This document shows positions 25,395 to 32,025 of a stretch of DNA of 61,620 nt, piece after piece; the first letter of the stretch is position 1, and each line of letters opens with the position of its first letter. The position numbers and the translations under genes are program-made. This DNA comes from an uncultured Dehalococcoidia bacterium (GTDB lineage: Bacteria; Chloroflexota; Dehalococcoidia; Lucifugimonadales; UBA1127). Location of the stretch: the NCBI GenBank assembly GCA_913049785.1, contig CAJWXP010000011.1, forward strand, positions 1-61,620, in the 5' to 3' direction. Under the pieces are notes generated by a model. It had not been told where the DNA came from and did not search any database. It saw nothing but the letters and a program-made list of their open reading frames with translations.

Positions 25395-26366
25395 CTACCA
25401 CCAGATCTTGCCCTTGACCTGGCTCTCCAGCTCGCCGTAGTCGGTGGTCCAGAGGTTGGTGCTGAGGTACTTCCAGCCACCGTCCGCAAGCAGGCAGACG
25501 ATGTTGCCATGCTCCATTCGCTCGGCGATGCGCAGGGCCCCCGCGATGACCGAGCCTGAGGAGATGCCGGCGAAGATACCTTCCTTCTCCAGCAGGTATC
25601 GCGTCGTGGCGAAGGCCTCCTTGCCCTCTATCATGATGCGGGAGTCCAGGAGGCTGGTGTCCAGGATGGGTGGGATGAAGCCATCGTCCAGGCTGCGAAG
25701 GCCCTGGATGGCGTCGTCCGGTGATGGGACAATGGCGATGATCTGGATGTCCGGGTTGTGCTCCTTCAGCCTGCGACCTACACCCATCAGCGTCCCGCCG
25801 GTGCCAAGCCCAGCCACAAAGGTGTCTACTGTCGGCAGGGCTTCAAGGATCTCCACCCCTGTGGTCTCGTAGTGAGCTAGAGGATTGGACTCATTGCCGT
25901 ACTGATAGGGCATGAAGTAGGTGTCTGGGCTTTCTGCATAGAGGTCCTGGGCGACGGTGATGGCATGGTTGCTGCCGCCAGCACCATCGCTGTAGAAAAT
26001 CTCCGCGCCATATGCCTCAAGCAGTTGTGAGCGTTCCGGGCTCACATTCTCGGGCATGACCACCTTGAGCTTGTAGCCCCTGACCTTGCAGACCATAGCC
26101 AGAGAAATGCCGGTGTTGCCGCTGGTGGGTTCCAGAACGGTTTTATCGTGGGTGAGGGATCCGTCCGCTTCTGCCCGAGTGATCATGTGCTTAGCGATGC
26201 GGTCCTTCACGCTGCCAGTGGGGTTATGCCCCTCCAGCTTGGCGTAAATGTTGACACCCGGCTTGGGGCTGAGCTTTGGCAAGTACACAAGGGGAGTATC
26301 GCCAATGGCGTCAATAATGTCGCCTTTGACTGTTCTGGCATAAATGGCGTTAGATTCCCCTGGCAC
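25395..26366 (-). CDS. cysteine synthase family PLP enzyme
   Basis: Fold-type II PLP enzyme of the O-acetylserine sulfhydrylase/CysM/cystathionine beta-synthase group, 323 residues. The PLP lysine is K54 in NPTGSVKDR, the phosphate loop is GTGGTLMG and the substrate loop is EPTSGNTGISLA; the later GISSGS motif is also present. The GTG start at 26366 has GGGGAG 9 nt upstream, and that Shine-Dalgarno is part of a family A repeat. It follows moeB on the same strand; in some bacteria such a pair works with a ThiS/CysO-like sulfur carrier, but none is visible here. Confidence 0.9.
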   Translation of the reverse strand: MPGESNAIYARTVKGDIIDAIGDTPLVYLPKLSPKPGVNIYAKLEGHNPTGSVKDRIAKHMITRAEADGSLTHDKTVLEPTSGNTGISLAMVCKVRGYKLKVVMPENVSPERSQLLEAYGAEIFYSDGAGGSNHAITVAQDLYAESPDTYFMPYQYGNESNPLAHYETTGVEILEALPTVDTFVAGLGTGGTLMGVGRRLKEHNPDIQIIAIVPSPDDAIQGLRSLDDGFIPPILDTSLLDSRIMIEGKEAFATTRYLLEKEGIFAGISSGSVIAGALRIAERMEHGNIVCLLADGGWKYLSTNLWTTDYGELESQVKGKIWW

Positions 26367-26368
26367 GT

Positions 26369-26515
26369 GTTTAGTCTCCCCGCCGAAGCGGCATAAGCGT
26401 CTTTAGTCTCTCCGCAACAGCGGCATAAAGGCCCTTCGCCGCAGCGACATGTGAAAGCTTTAGTCTCCGCCGGAGGCAATAAGGCCTTTAGTCCCCTCGC
26501 CGCAGCGACATATAC
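26369..26515 (-). repeat. family A repeats, four tandem cores between moeB and cysteine synthase genes
   Basis: Read on the minus strand: GTCGCTGCGGCGAGGGGACT-AAAGGCC, CTCCGGCGGAGACTAAAG, GTCGCTGCGGCGAAGGGCC and two GCGG(A/G)GAGACTAAA cores, about 30-40 bp apart, without the palindromic arm. The last core provides the Shine-Dalgarno for the gene starting at 26366. The array starts right at the moeB stop codon. Confidence 0.75.
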
Positions 26516-27348
26516 TACCCGAGGTGCGTTGTCAGGCCGCTGGGCAGCCCGCAGAAGACCTCGTAGTCAATAAGCTCTGTAACCGTGGGCTCGGCTCCGC
26601 ACAACGGGCACTTGGGGTTCTGTCGGATCTTCACGGTGCGGAAGTCCATGCTCAGTGCGTCTATCAGGAGCAGGCGCGATGCTAGGGACTCACCGATACC
26701 GAGGAGCAGTTTCAATGTCTCTGTGGCCTGGATGCTTCCCACAAGTCCGGTCATGGCACCCAATACTCCAGCTTCGGAGCAGTTGGGCACGGCGCCAGGA
26801 GGCGGCGGTGTGGGAAACAAGCATCGGTAGCAGCCCTGGCCGGGCAGGTACACGGTAGCCTGGCCATCAAACATGAGGATGCTGCCATCCACCAGAGGCT
26901 TGTTCAGGAAGTAGCAGGCATCGTTTACCAGGTAACGCGTGGGGAAGTTGTCCACGCCGTTCACCACGATATCGTACTGGGAGATGATCTCCATGGCGTT
27001 CTCTGACGTCATGGGAGCTTCGTGGATCTGCACGTTCACGTCCGGGTTGTATGCATGCAGAGTCTCTTCTGCGGATACAACCTTGGGACGCCCGATGTCG
27101 GCGTGCTGATGGAGTATCTGTCGCTGCAGGTTGGAGATGTCCACCACATCGAAGTCCACGATACCCACAGTGCCCACACCTGCGAGGGCGAGGTACACTG
27201 CACTCGGCGAGCCAAGCCCACCTGCGCCGACGATCAACACTTTGGATGCAAGCAGCTTCCGTTGGCCCGGGCTGCCTACCTGATCCATAATGATATGTCG
27301 ACTGTACCGTTGGACCTGATCCGGTGTCATCGCGATTGCTTCAGTCAT
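26515..27348 (-). CDS. moeB: MoeB/ThiF-type sulfur-carrier adenylyltransferase
   Basis: E1-like enzyme that adenylates the C-terminus of MoaD or ThiS, 277 residues. The Rossmann ATP site is VGAGGLGSPSAVYLA (about 40-54), followed by DISNLQRQILH. Zinc is bound by CYRC and CPLCG pairs, and VPNCSEAGVLG carries the usual catalytic-region Cys. No rhodanese domain is fused. With moeA and a sulfite-oxidase-like enzyme in the same window, a molybdopterin role is likely, but a role in thiamine or cysteine sulfur transfer cannot be excluded. Confidence 0.85.
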   Translation of the reverse strand: MTEAIAMTPDQVQRYSRHIIMDQVGSPGQRKLLASKVLIVGAGGLGSPSAVYLALAGVGTVGIVDFDVVDISNLQRQILHQHADIGRPKVVSAEETLHAYNPDVNVQIHEAPMTSENAMEIISQYDIVVNGVDNFPTRYLVNDACYFLNKPLVDGSILMFDGQATVYLPGQGCYRCLFPTPPPPGAVPNCSEAGVLGAMTGLVGSIQATETLKLLLGIGESLASRLLLIDALSMDFRTVKIRQNPKCPLCGAEPTVTELIDYEVFCGLPSGLTTHLG

Positions 27349-27580
27349 AATTGGTTCCTCCCTGGAGCGGCAGTTTAAGCGAATTTGTGACTACCGCATA
27401 GCACATACAAGGGCATGTTTCCCAAGATATTCTAGTATAGCATTTAGCTATTTCCCCTTCAAGAATGTGGGTAGCTGCCCTAGCTGAATTAGAGGGCTGC
27501 ACTTTCAACACGGCAGTTTATCCTCTACAATAGGATGGTTGTACACCAAATTCGATGCATAGCATGTAGGAGTTACGTCC

Positions 27581-28270
27581 ATGACTACCCAAGCAGCCAG
27601 GCTGGCGGTCCAAGAACGAACGGTGATGAGAAAGAAGGTCAGTGTTCTACGCCGTCAGGGGATCACCCCCATCCATGTTTATGGCCCAGGCATGGCATCC
27701 CTAGTCTTCCAGGTGGACACACAGCTCCTGCGCAAGACATTGTCCGTTGTTGGGTACAACAGGCCGGTTGAGGTTGCACCGGACGGCTCCAACGAGACTC
27801 ACCTGGCTTTTGTCAGGGAAATCCAGTTCCACCCGCTGACCACAGAGGTCGTCCACGTGGACTTCCTGAGAGTGGACATGACCAAGACCACCCGGGTGGA
27901 AGTGCCAGTGGAGCTTGTTGGTGATTCTGCGGCGGTCCGTGTGCACGGAGGCAGCTTGATCCAGGGAATGTACACCGTGCTGGTAGAGGCCAGGCCCATG
28001 GAAGTCCCAGCCGTTGTGACTGTAGAAGCTTCAATAATGGATACCTTTGATAAGGCGATCCATGTTTCAGATCTTGTGGTGGGTGAGGGAGTGACCATCC
28101 TGACGGACTCTGGCCAAATGGTAGCCCACGTAACACCGCCAGTTAATGCCACGGTTGACGATGGTGAGGAAGCGGCCCCGGAGGCTGCTGCCGAACCGGA
28201 GCGTGTTGACGCTGGCGATGATGCTGGCCCTGATGCAGGGGCTGACAGCGCTGAAAGCAGCGACGCCTAG
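27581..28270 (+). CDS. rplY: 50S ribosomal protein L25/general stress protein Ctc
   Basis: Binds 5S rRNA in the large subunit. The L25 barrel (about 5-95) reads LAVQERTVMRKKVSVLRRQGITPIHVYGPG and HLAFVREIQFHPLTTEVVHVDFLRVD. The TL5/Ctc-type C-terminal domain (about 100-185) contains VPVELVGDS and VHVSDLVVGEGVTIL. A 40-residue Ala/Glu/Asp tail ends the 229-residue protein. The gap upstream (27349-27580) is AT-richer, with a possible TACAAT -10 near 27521 but no clear -35. Confidence 0.93.
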   Translation: MTTQAARLAVQERTVMRKKVSVLRRQGITPIHVYGPGMASLVFQVDTQLLRKTLSVVGYNRPVEVAPDGSNETHLAFVREIQFHPLTTEVVHVDFLRVDMTKTTRVEVPVELVGDSAAVRVHGGSLIQGMYTVLVEARPMEVPAVVTVEASIMDTFDKAIHVSDLVVGEGVTILTDSGQMVAHVTPPVNATVDDGEEAAPEAAAEPERVDAGDDAGPDAGADSAESSDA

Positions 28271-28349
28271 TCTGTAAATCCCCGAACGACTCTGGGACGC
28301 ATGGTGTGAACCTCACGTTTCAATAGGCTGTTTAAGAGGGGTGGTGGCT

Positions 28350-29459
28350 GTGAAGGCTAAAGTACATAGCGTCTGGCTTGTACTGTTGTTGGTTTTGGCC
28401 TTCGCCGCCTGCAACGATCGTGAGACACCAACACTGCCGCCCTCCAGCCAGGAATCAGGCGTTGGCATCGCTGGATCGGTCATCGCCCAACCTGTAGCGC
28501 AATCCCTCCCTCCATTGCAGTCGCTTATTGCACTGCCTTCCCTTGCGGACATTGTGGAGTTGGTCCGTCCGTCCGTAGTCAACATCACCACGCAGACTGA
28601 AGGGGGAAGCTTCTTCCGGAGGACTGGCGCCATCAGCAACGGGAGCGGTGCAATCATCCACTCTGACGGATACATAGTCACCAATTACCACGTCATCAAC
28701 GGCGCTAGCCGTATTCAGATCACCACTGACGATGGAAGGGTCTTCCGCGCAACGGTAGAAGGCGGCGACCCTATAACCGACCTAGCAGTTCTGCGTATCG
28801 ATGGCGATGGGCCTTTTCCCGCTCTTCCGTTTGCAGCACCAAACTCCTTTCGTGTGGGAGACTGGGCAATTGCTATAGGAAACGCCCTTGGCCTACCCGG
28901 CGGCCCCTCCGTCACTCTAGGCGTAGTCGGTGCCCTGGATAGATCGCTGACGACCAGGGAGCAGACCCTTACTGACCTTATTCAGACGGACGCGGCTATC
29001 AATGAGGGGAACAGCGGGGGCCCGTTGGTGGATCTGAACGGGGAGATCATTGGCATCAACACCGCCGTAGTCCGGGGAGTCCAGGGCATTGGGTTTTCCG
29101 TGAGCAGCTTTACGGTCATACCCGTGGTGCAGTCAATCCTCAAACATGGCAGGGTCATGTGGCCCTGGCTGGGTGTGGGCGTACAAGACGTTACCGCTGC
29201 GGTGGCGTTAGAATTCGATTTGGAAGAGCGCCTCGGTGTTCTCATGCAGCGAATTTGGCCGGACAGCCCGGCGGAGACGGCAGGTATCCAGGAAGGCGAT
29301 GTGCTCATCAGCATCGATGGGAAAGACATCGCATCGCTGCGGGCACTCCAAAGACTCATGCGAGAGCAGTTGGAAGTAGGCCAGGAGATCAATGCCCAGT
29401 TCATCAGAGATGGGGACTTGGTGGAGTTCATGATCACGCTAGAGGAAATGCCACGCTAG
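28350..29459 (+). CDS. HtrA/DegP-family serine protease, lipoprotein
   Basis: Envelope quality-control protease. From the GTG at 28350 (AGAGGGG upstream; GTGs at 28341 and 28344 also in frame) it is 369 residues. A lipoprotein signal ends at C21 (VLAFAAC). The trypsin-like triad is H114 (TNYHVIN), D144 (TDLAVL) and S222 (GNSGGPLV). One PDZ domain follows from about 275 (LGVGVQD, AGIQEGDVLISIDGKDI). A short hairpin ACGGCTC/GAGCCGT at 29472-29493 follows the stop. Likely anchored on the outer face of the cytoplasmic membrane. Confidence 0.93.
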   Translation: MKAKVHSVWLVLLLVLAFAACNDRETPTLPPSSQESGVGIAGSVIAQPVAQSLPPLQSLIALPSLADIVELVRPSVVNITTQTEGGSFFRRTGAISNGSGAIIHSDGYIVTNYHVINGASRIQITTDDGRVFRATVEGGDPITDLAVLRIDGDGPFPALPFAAPNSFRVGDWAIAIGNALGLPGGPSVTLGVVGALDRSLTTREQTLTDLIQTDAAINEGNSGGPLVDLNGEIIGINTAVVRGVQGIGFSVSSFTVIPVVQSILKHGRVMWPWLGVGVQDVTAAVALEFDLEERLGVLMQRIWPDSPAETAGIQEGDVLISIDGKDIASLRALQRLMREQLEVGQEINAQFIRDGDLVEFMITLEEMPR

Positions 29460-29642
29460 GTGGTGCGCATTACGGCTCGTAAAGTTGAGCCGTTTGTATC
29501 AGTCTTAGATAGGGATGTTGGGGTGTCTTCTACCTTGGCAATCCGTAGGTGGAGACTACACTAGGGTGTTGTGTCTTGTATTGCAAGGCACTGACCTTGT
29601 CGTTAGGGGGCTGATGTGGCTACAGTAAAGCGATAAAATTTA

Positions 29643-30118
29643 TTGCCTCGCGGGTTGCTGATAGCATTTGCCGTTGGCGCCATAGCATTTGGTCTTATAC
29701 TGGCCGTGTCTCCCGTTGAGGCCCTCCGTTTGACTCCCACCTGTACCCCAAGCGAGGTAGAGGCGAGTGGAATCGTCAATTGTGTCCTGGACATAGGAAT
29801 AGCGGATGACGGCCAACTTGTACCTATAATAAACCTTGATATTGTGGTCTCCACAGCGACATCGGCACTGCGCCAACGGCGACGAGCGCTCCCGCACCTG
29901 CCGCGACGGCTACTAGGGCTCCTGCGCCTGCCGCAACAGCGTCGAGTGTGCCTGCACCTGCACCGACGGCTGCGGCCACCATTGAGCCGGCAGACGACGA
30001 CAACAACAATTGCCTGATCATCGGCATCATCATCGTGGTGGTGTTGATCGGTGTCGGAATAGCGTTCTTCGCCATCCGCTCCAGGCGCTCCGTCTTGATT
30101 CAAGATCACGAAATGTGA
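29643..30118 (+). pseudogene. secreted Pro/Ala/Thr-linker membrane protein, frameshifted
   Basis: The first frame (TTG at 29643 or 29655) encodes a signal peptide LIAFAVGAIAFGLILAVSPVEA and about 45 further residues. From about 29850 the sense continues in a different frame: APTATSAPAPAATATRAPAP, an acidic-Asn stretch, then a membrane segment CLIIGIIIVVVLIGVGIAFF and a basic end, stopping at 30116-30118. The downstream frame has a TGA at 29837, so one base is lost between about 29840 and 29860. Joined, this is a small extracellular domain on a stalk with a C-terminal anchor. Function unknown; the break may be a base error. Confidence 0.6.
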
Positions 30119-30158
30119 GGAAGCCCCCTTCTCATAGCGAGAAGGGGGCTTCCTTTTT
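30118..30158 (+). terminator. strong intrinsic terminator
   Basis: A perfect 16-bp stem (AGGAAGCCCCCTTCTC and its complement) with loop ATAGC is followed by a T-tract at 30154-30158. It begins on the last base of the stop codon of the preceding frame. Confidence 0.9.
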
Positions 30159-30198
30159 CTCTCAGGGAAACGAAGAGCGAAGCCCTCATGGGAGATGT

Positions 30199-30228
30199 TT
30201 GACACCTATTTACAGCGAGGGCTACCAT
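30199..30228 (+). promoter_or_regulatory. probable promoter of tRNA-Arg
   Basis: TTGACA (30199-30204) is 18 bp from TACCAT (30223-30228), placing the start about 15 nt before the tRNA 5' end at 30249. Confidence 0.45.
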
Positions 30229-30545
30229 TCATTATAGGTGGAAAGCGTGTCCCAGTAGCTCAGTGGATAGAGCGGCTGCCTTCTAAGCAGATGGTCGCGG
30301 GTTCGAATCCCGCCTGGGGCACCAGCTACGTCGCTTGTATCTGAGATTTCGCGATGCTCTCCCATCAAATTTGAGCCACTTTGCTTATCACCCATAAGCA
30401 AGTGATAAGCACCCAAAGCTGAGACCTGCTTTCCCATCGACTCTGGCAGCGGTCTCTTCCCCGCTCGGACCTGCGACAGGAGTGGTTGGCTCACGCCTAG
30501 TACCTTGGCCAGTTGCCTCAGTGATCTAATCTCCACCGTTGTCAT
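30222..30545 (-). CDS. HTH (Cro/CI-like) small regulator whose frame runs antisense through tRNA-Arg
   Basis: The first ~50 residues form a lambda-repressor-like helix-turn-helix (RQLAKVLGVSQPLLSQVRAGKRPLPES). The last third (from GGIRTRDHLLRRQPLYPL) is the well-known nonsense translation of a tRNA antisense strand, so natural selection acts there on the tRNA, not the peptide. Its start overlaps the end of the 61-residue gene upstream by 20 bp, suggesting coupling. It is probably an excisionase- or repressor-like gene of an integrated element pointing at its attachment tRNA. DNA-binding role is inferred from the motif only. Confidence 0.6.
   Translation of the reverse strand: MTTVEIRSLRQLAKVLGVSQPLLSQVRAGKRPLPESMGKQVSALGAYHLLMGDKQSGSNLMGEHREISDTSDVAGAPGGIRTRDHLLRRQPLYPLSYWDTLSTYNEW
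30249..30324 (+). tRNA. tRNA-Arg (anticodon UCU)
   Basis: A full cloverleaf can be folded: acceptor GTCCCAG with CTGGGGC (one G-U), D arm GCTCAGTGGATAGAGC, anticodon loop CTTCTAA giving UCU, T arm GCGGGTTCGAATCCCGC, and an encoded CCA at 30322-30324. The outermost anticodon-stem pair is G-A, a mismatch. It reads AGA codons. DNA after it is AT-richer and mosaic, consistent with tRNA-associated integration. An HTH-gene frame on the opposite strand runs through it. Confidence 0.93.
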
Positions 30546-30711
30546 TTGCTGCCTCCCTCGCTGCTTTCTCTTGTATTGCCTCAGCTACCCACACCCCTAT
30601 GGTTTTACCCACCGCTTTGGCCCCATCACGTGCGACTCCCATAGCTTCAGGAACCATGCGTATCGTGAGTACTGGTTGGTGGCCAGTTGGCGGTCTGCCC
30701 ATTCGTTTCAT
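30526..30711 (-). CDS. small basic protein of an integrated element, 61 aa
   Basis: Starts MKRMGRPPTGHQPVLTIRMV and continues with one amphipathic helix (VGKTIGVWVAEAIQEKAARE). The beta strand plus helix layout resembles ribbon-helix-helix plasmid or phage proteins, but I cannot name a family. It overlaps the HTH gene downstream by 20 bp. A consensus promoter sits so close that the -10 box ends 6 nt before the ATG, so the mRNA is probably leaderless from 30711 or has a 9-nt leader to the second ATG at 30702. Confidence 0.55.
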   Translation of the reverse strand: MKRMGRPPTGHQPVLTIRMVPEAMGVARDGAKAVGKTIGVWVAEAIQEKAAREAANDNGGD

Positions 30712-30717
30712 GGAGGC

Positions 30718-30746
30718 AGAATATATAATGTATTACACAATGTCAA
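30718..30746 (-). promoter_or_regulatory. consensus sigma70 promoter of the two-gene HTH operon
   Basis: On the minus strand TTGACA (30741-30746) and TATTCT (30718-30723) are 17 bp apart. The ATG at 30711 lies where transcription should begin, implying leaderless translation. Confidence 0.65.
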
Positions 30747-30887
30747 ATGGCTATTTGCCCCAGGCGATTCCGGTTTGAGGTTGTTAATCTGGGGGGCCAG
30801 GCGGCTCCAGAGTTTTGAAAACAGGAAAGGTAGGACAGTATTTTATATATATACAATTTGGTTTCCTGCCTCCTGTGGTAATATTCC

Positions 30888-30907
30888 CCCATCGAATTTT
30901 GGGGGAG
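30888..30907 (+). promoter_or_regulatory. hairpin sequestering the Shine-Dalgarno of the zinc-finger gene
   Basis: TCCCCCA and TGGGGGA pair (7 bp) around TCGAATTT; the right arm is the core of the GGGGGAGG ribosome-binding site for the ATG at 30915. Arm positions are approximate to one or two bases. Confidence 0.4.
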
Positions 30908-30914
30908 GTGTGGA

Positions 30915-31061
30915 ATGCCACAATGCAGAGTCTGTGGTCAAGACGTTCCCGGCGACCTCGTCGCCCACCTAAAGGAGGCCCACGGCGACGGCCCAAAGAA
31001 ACCTCTCTTCGGGGGCCTTGTTCAGGCTGTTAAAGGCCTCTTCTCCCGTTCCAAGTCGTAG
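30915..31061 (+). CDS. C2H2-like zinc-finger microprotein, 48 aa
   Basis: The 48-codon gene starts MPQCRVCGQDVPGDLVAHLK and has the zinc-ligand pattern C4-x2-C7-x10-H18-x4-H23, close to a C2H2 finger. The rest is a Gly/Lys-rich turn and a basic helix (GLVQAVKGLFSRSKS). A strong GGGGGAGG lies 6 nt before the ATG, and CCCCC 8 nt further up can pair with it, so translation may be controlled by the hairpin. It sits in the island after tRNA-Arg and may bind DNA or another island protein. Zinc binding is inferred from spacing only. Confidence 0.6.
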   Translation: MPQCRVCGQDVPGDLVAHLKEAHGDGPKKPLFGGLVQAVKGLFSRSKS

Positions 31062-31063
31062 GA

Positions 31064-31440
31064 CCTTCGCCGCCGCATGAGGAAGAAGGGTTATTTGAGG
31101 TTTTCAAGGAACTCAAGGCAGATGGCTACGCCATCATATTCATTACCCACAAACTTCCTGAGGTTATGGCTATAGCGGACAGGATCACCGTTTTGAGGCG
31201 TGGAGCGGTAGTAGGTAGGGTCACACCACAGGAAACGAGCCCAACTGAGTTGGTGGTCATGATGATAGGTGACGCCGCACCGCAAGCTGTGCGCATTGAG
31301 GCTAAGTCAGAAGAGAGTATCGCGTCTCCAATCGCATTGGAGTTCTACAAGGTCTCAACAGTGGAGGGGAATCAGGGCGTTCGGCTGAAAGAGCTTTCAT
31401 TCAACGTGAGGGCTGGCGAGATACTCGGTGTGGCCGGGGT
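31064..31440 (+). pseudogene. fragment of a sugar/nucleoside ABC transporter ATPase (RbsA/MglA type)
   Basis: About 125 codons match the middle of a double-ATPase importer subunit: EEGLFEVFKELKADGYAI, then IFITHKLPEVMAIADRITVLRRG (end of the first ATPase), then a linker, and LKELSFNVRAGEILGVAGV (start of the second ATPase). Walker A, Walker B and signature motifs of both halves are absent. The full protein is about 500 residues. The fragment begins right after the zinc-finger gene and ends at an inverted repeat at 31444. It is a decayed or captured piece with no activity expected. Confidence 0.7.
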
Positions 31441-31443
31441 CTG

Positions 31444-31461
31444 GCACTATCTTGATAGTGC
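31444..31461. repeat. inverted repeat at the fragment/transporter junction
   Basis: GCACTATC-TT-GATAGTGC, perfect 8-bp arms, lies between the ABC fragment and the VUT gene. It could be an operator for the VUT-DpdA operon or a scar of the join; there is no T-tract. Confidence 0.45.
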
Positions 31462-31488
31462 GTGTAAGGAAGCCCGATAAGGGGGGGT

Positions 31489-32025
31489 ATGGGTGAATAT
31501 ATAACAAAATATATCCCATTACATAAGTTGCCAATAAAATTATTAGCATTGTTTATGGCTTTCGTAGCAACTGTTTGGGGAGCCAACTGGACACTGGCAC
31601 AATGGGGCATAGTCGGTATCGGATTCGGGTTAACCGCTCCAGCAGGGGTATTTTTCGCAGGGTTGGCTTTTACGCTCCGAGATTTCCTGCACGAGTTGGG
31701 GAATAAACGATGGGTAATTGGGGCTATTCTTCTAGGCGCAGGATTATCTTTCTTGTTAGAGGATGCCCAGAAATTCGCTATTGCTAGTGGTATCGCTTTC
31801 CTTGCCAGTGAGTTCGCCGATCTATTGATCTACACGCCACTAAGGAAACGGGGTTGGCTCAAGGCGGTTGCTGCAAGCAATGTTGTGGGGTTCACTGCCG
31901 ATTCAGTGCTGTTCCTTTGGTTGGCGTTTGGGTCATTAGCATTTCTTCAGGGGCAACTGGTTGGCAAGGGTTATATGACAATAGGGGCGATCGCTTTGCT
32001 CTGGTTGGTAAGGCGTAGGTTATGA
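31489..32025 (+). CDS. VUT-family membrane transporter (YhhQ-like, queuosine-precursor uptake)
   Basis: Integral membrane protein of 178 residues with about six hydrophobic helices. LAFTLRDFLHELGNKRWVIG and the signature ASEFADLLIYTPLRKRG mark the VUT/YhhQ group, whose characterised members import 7-deazaguanine precursors such as preQ0/preQ1. A strong AGGGGGGG precedes the ATG. Its stop overlaps the start of the DpdA-like gene (ATGA at 32022-32025), tying the two together. DNA is AT-richer than the flanks. Uptake of a 7-deazaguanine for DNA modification is the inferred role. Confidence 0.75.
   Translation: MGEYITKYIPLHKLPIKLLALFMAFVATVWGANWTLAQWGIVGIGFGLTAPAGVFFAGLAFTLRDFLHELGNKRWVIGAILLGAGLSFLLEDAQKFAIASGIAFLASEFADLLIYTPLRKRGWLKAVAASNVVGFTADSVLFLWLAFGSLAFLQGQLVGKGYMTIGAIALLWLVRRRL

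Noticed and set aside
26369-26515. CRISPR array
   Set aside because: Tandem cores are unequal, unevenly spaced, and the same core occurs at other intergenic sites in both orientations; no cas genes.
30225-30300. C-terminal peptide of the HTH frame as a real protein domain
   Set aside because: The residues IRTRDHLLRRQPLYPL arise from the tRNA antisense strand, a known false-positive translation.
30784-30996. 70-codon minus-strand frame opposite the zinc-finger gene
   Set aside because: Arg/Gly-rich complement of the zinc-finger gene with no ribosome-binding site.
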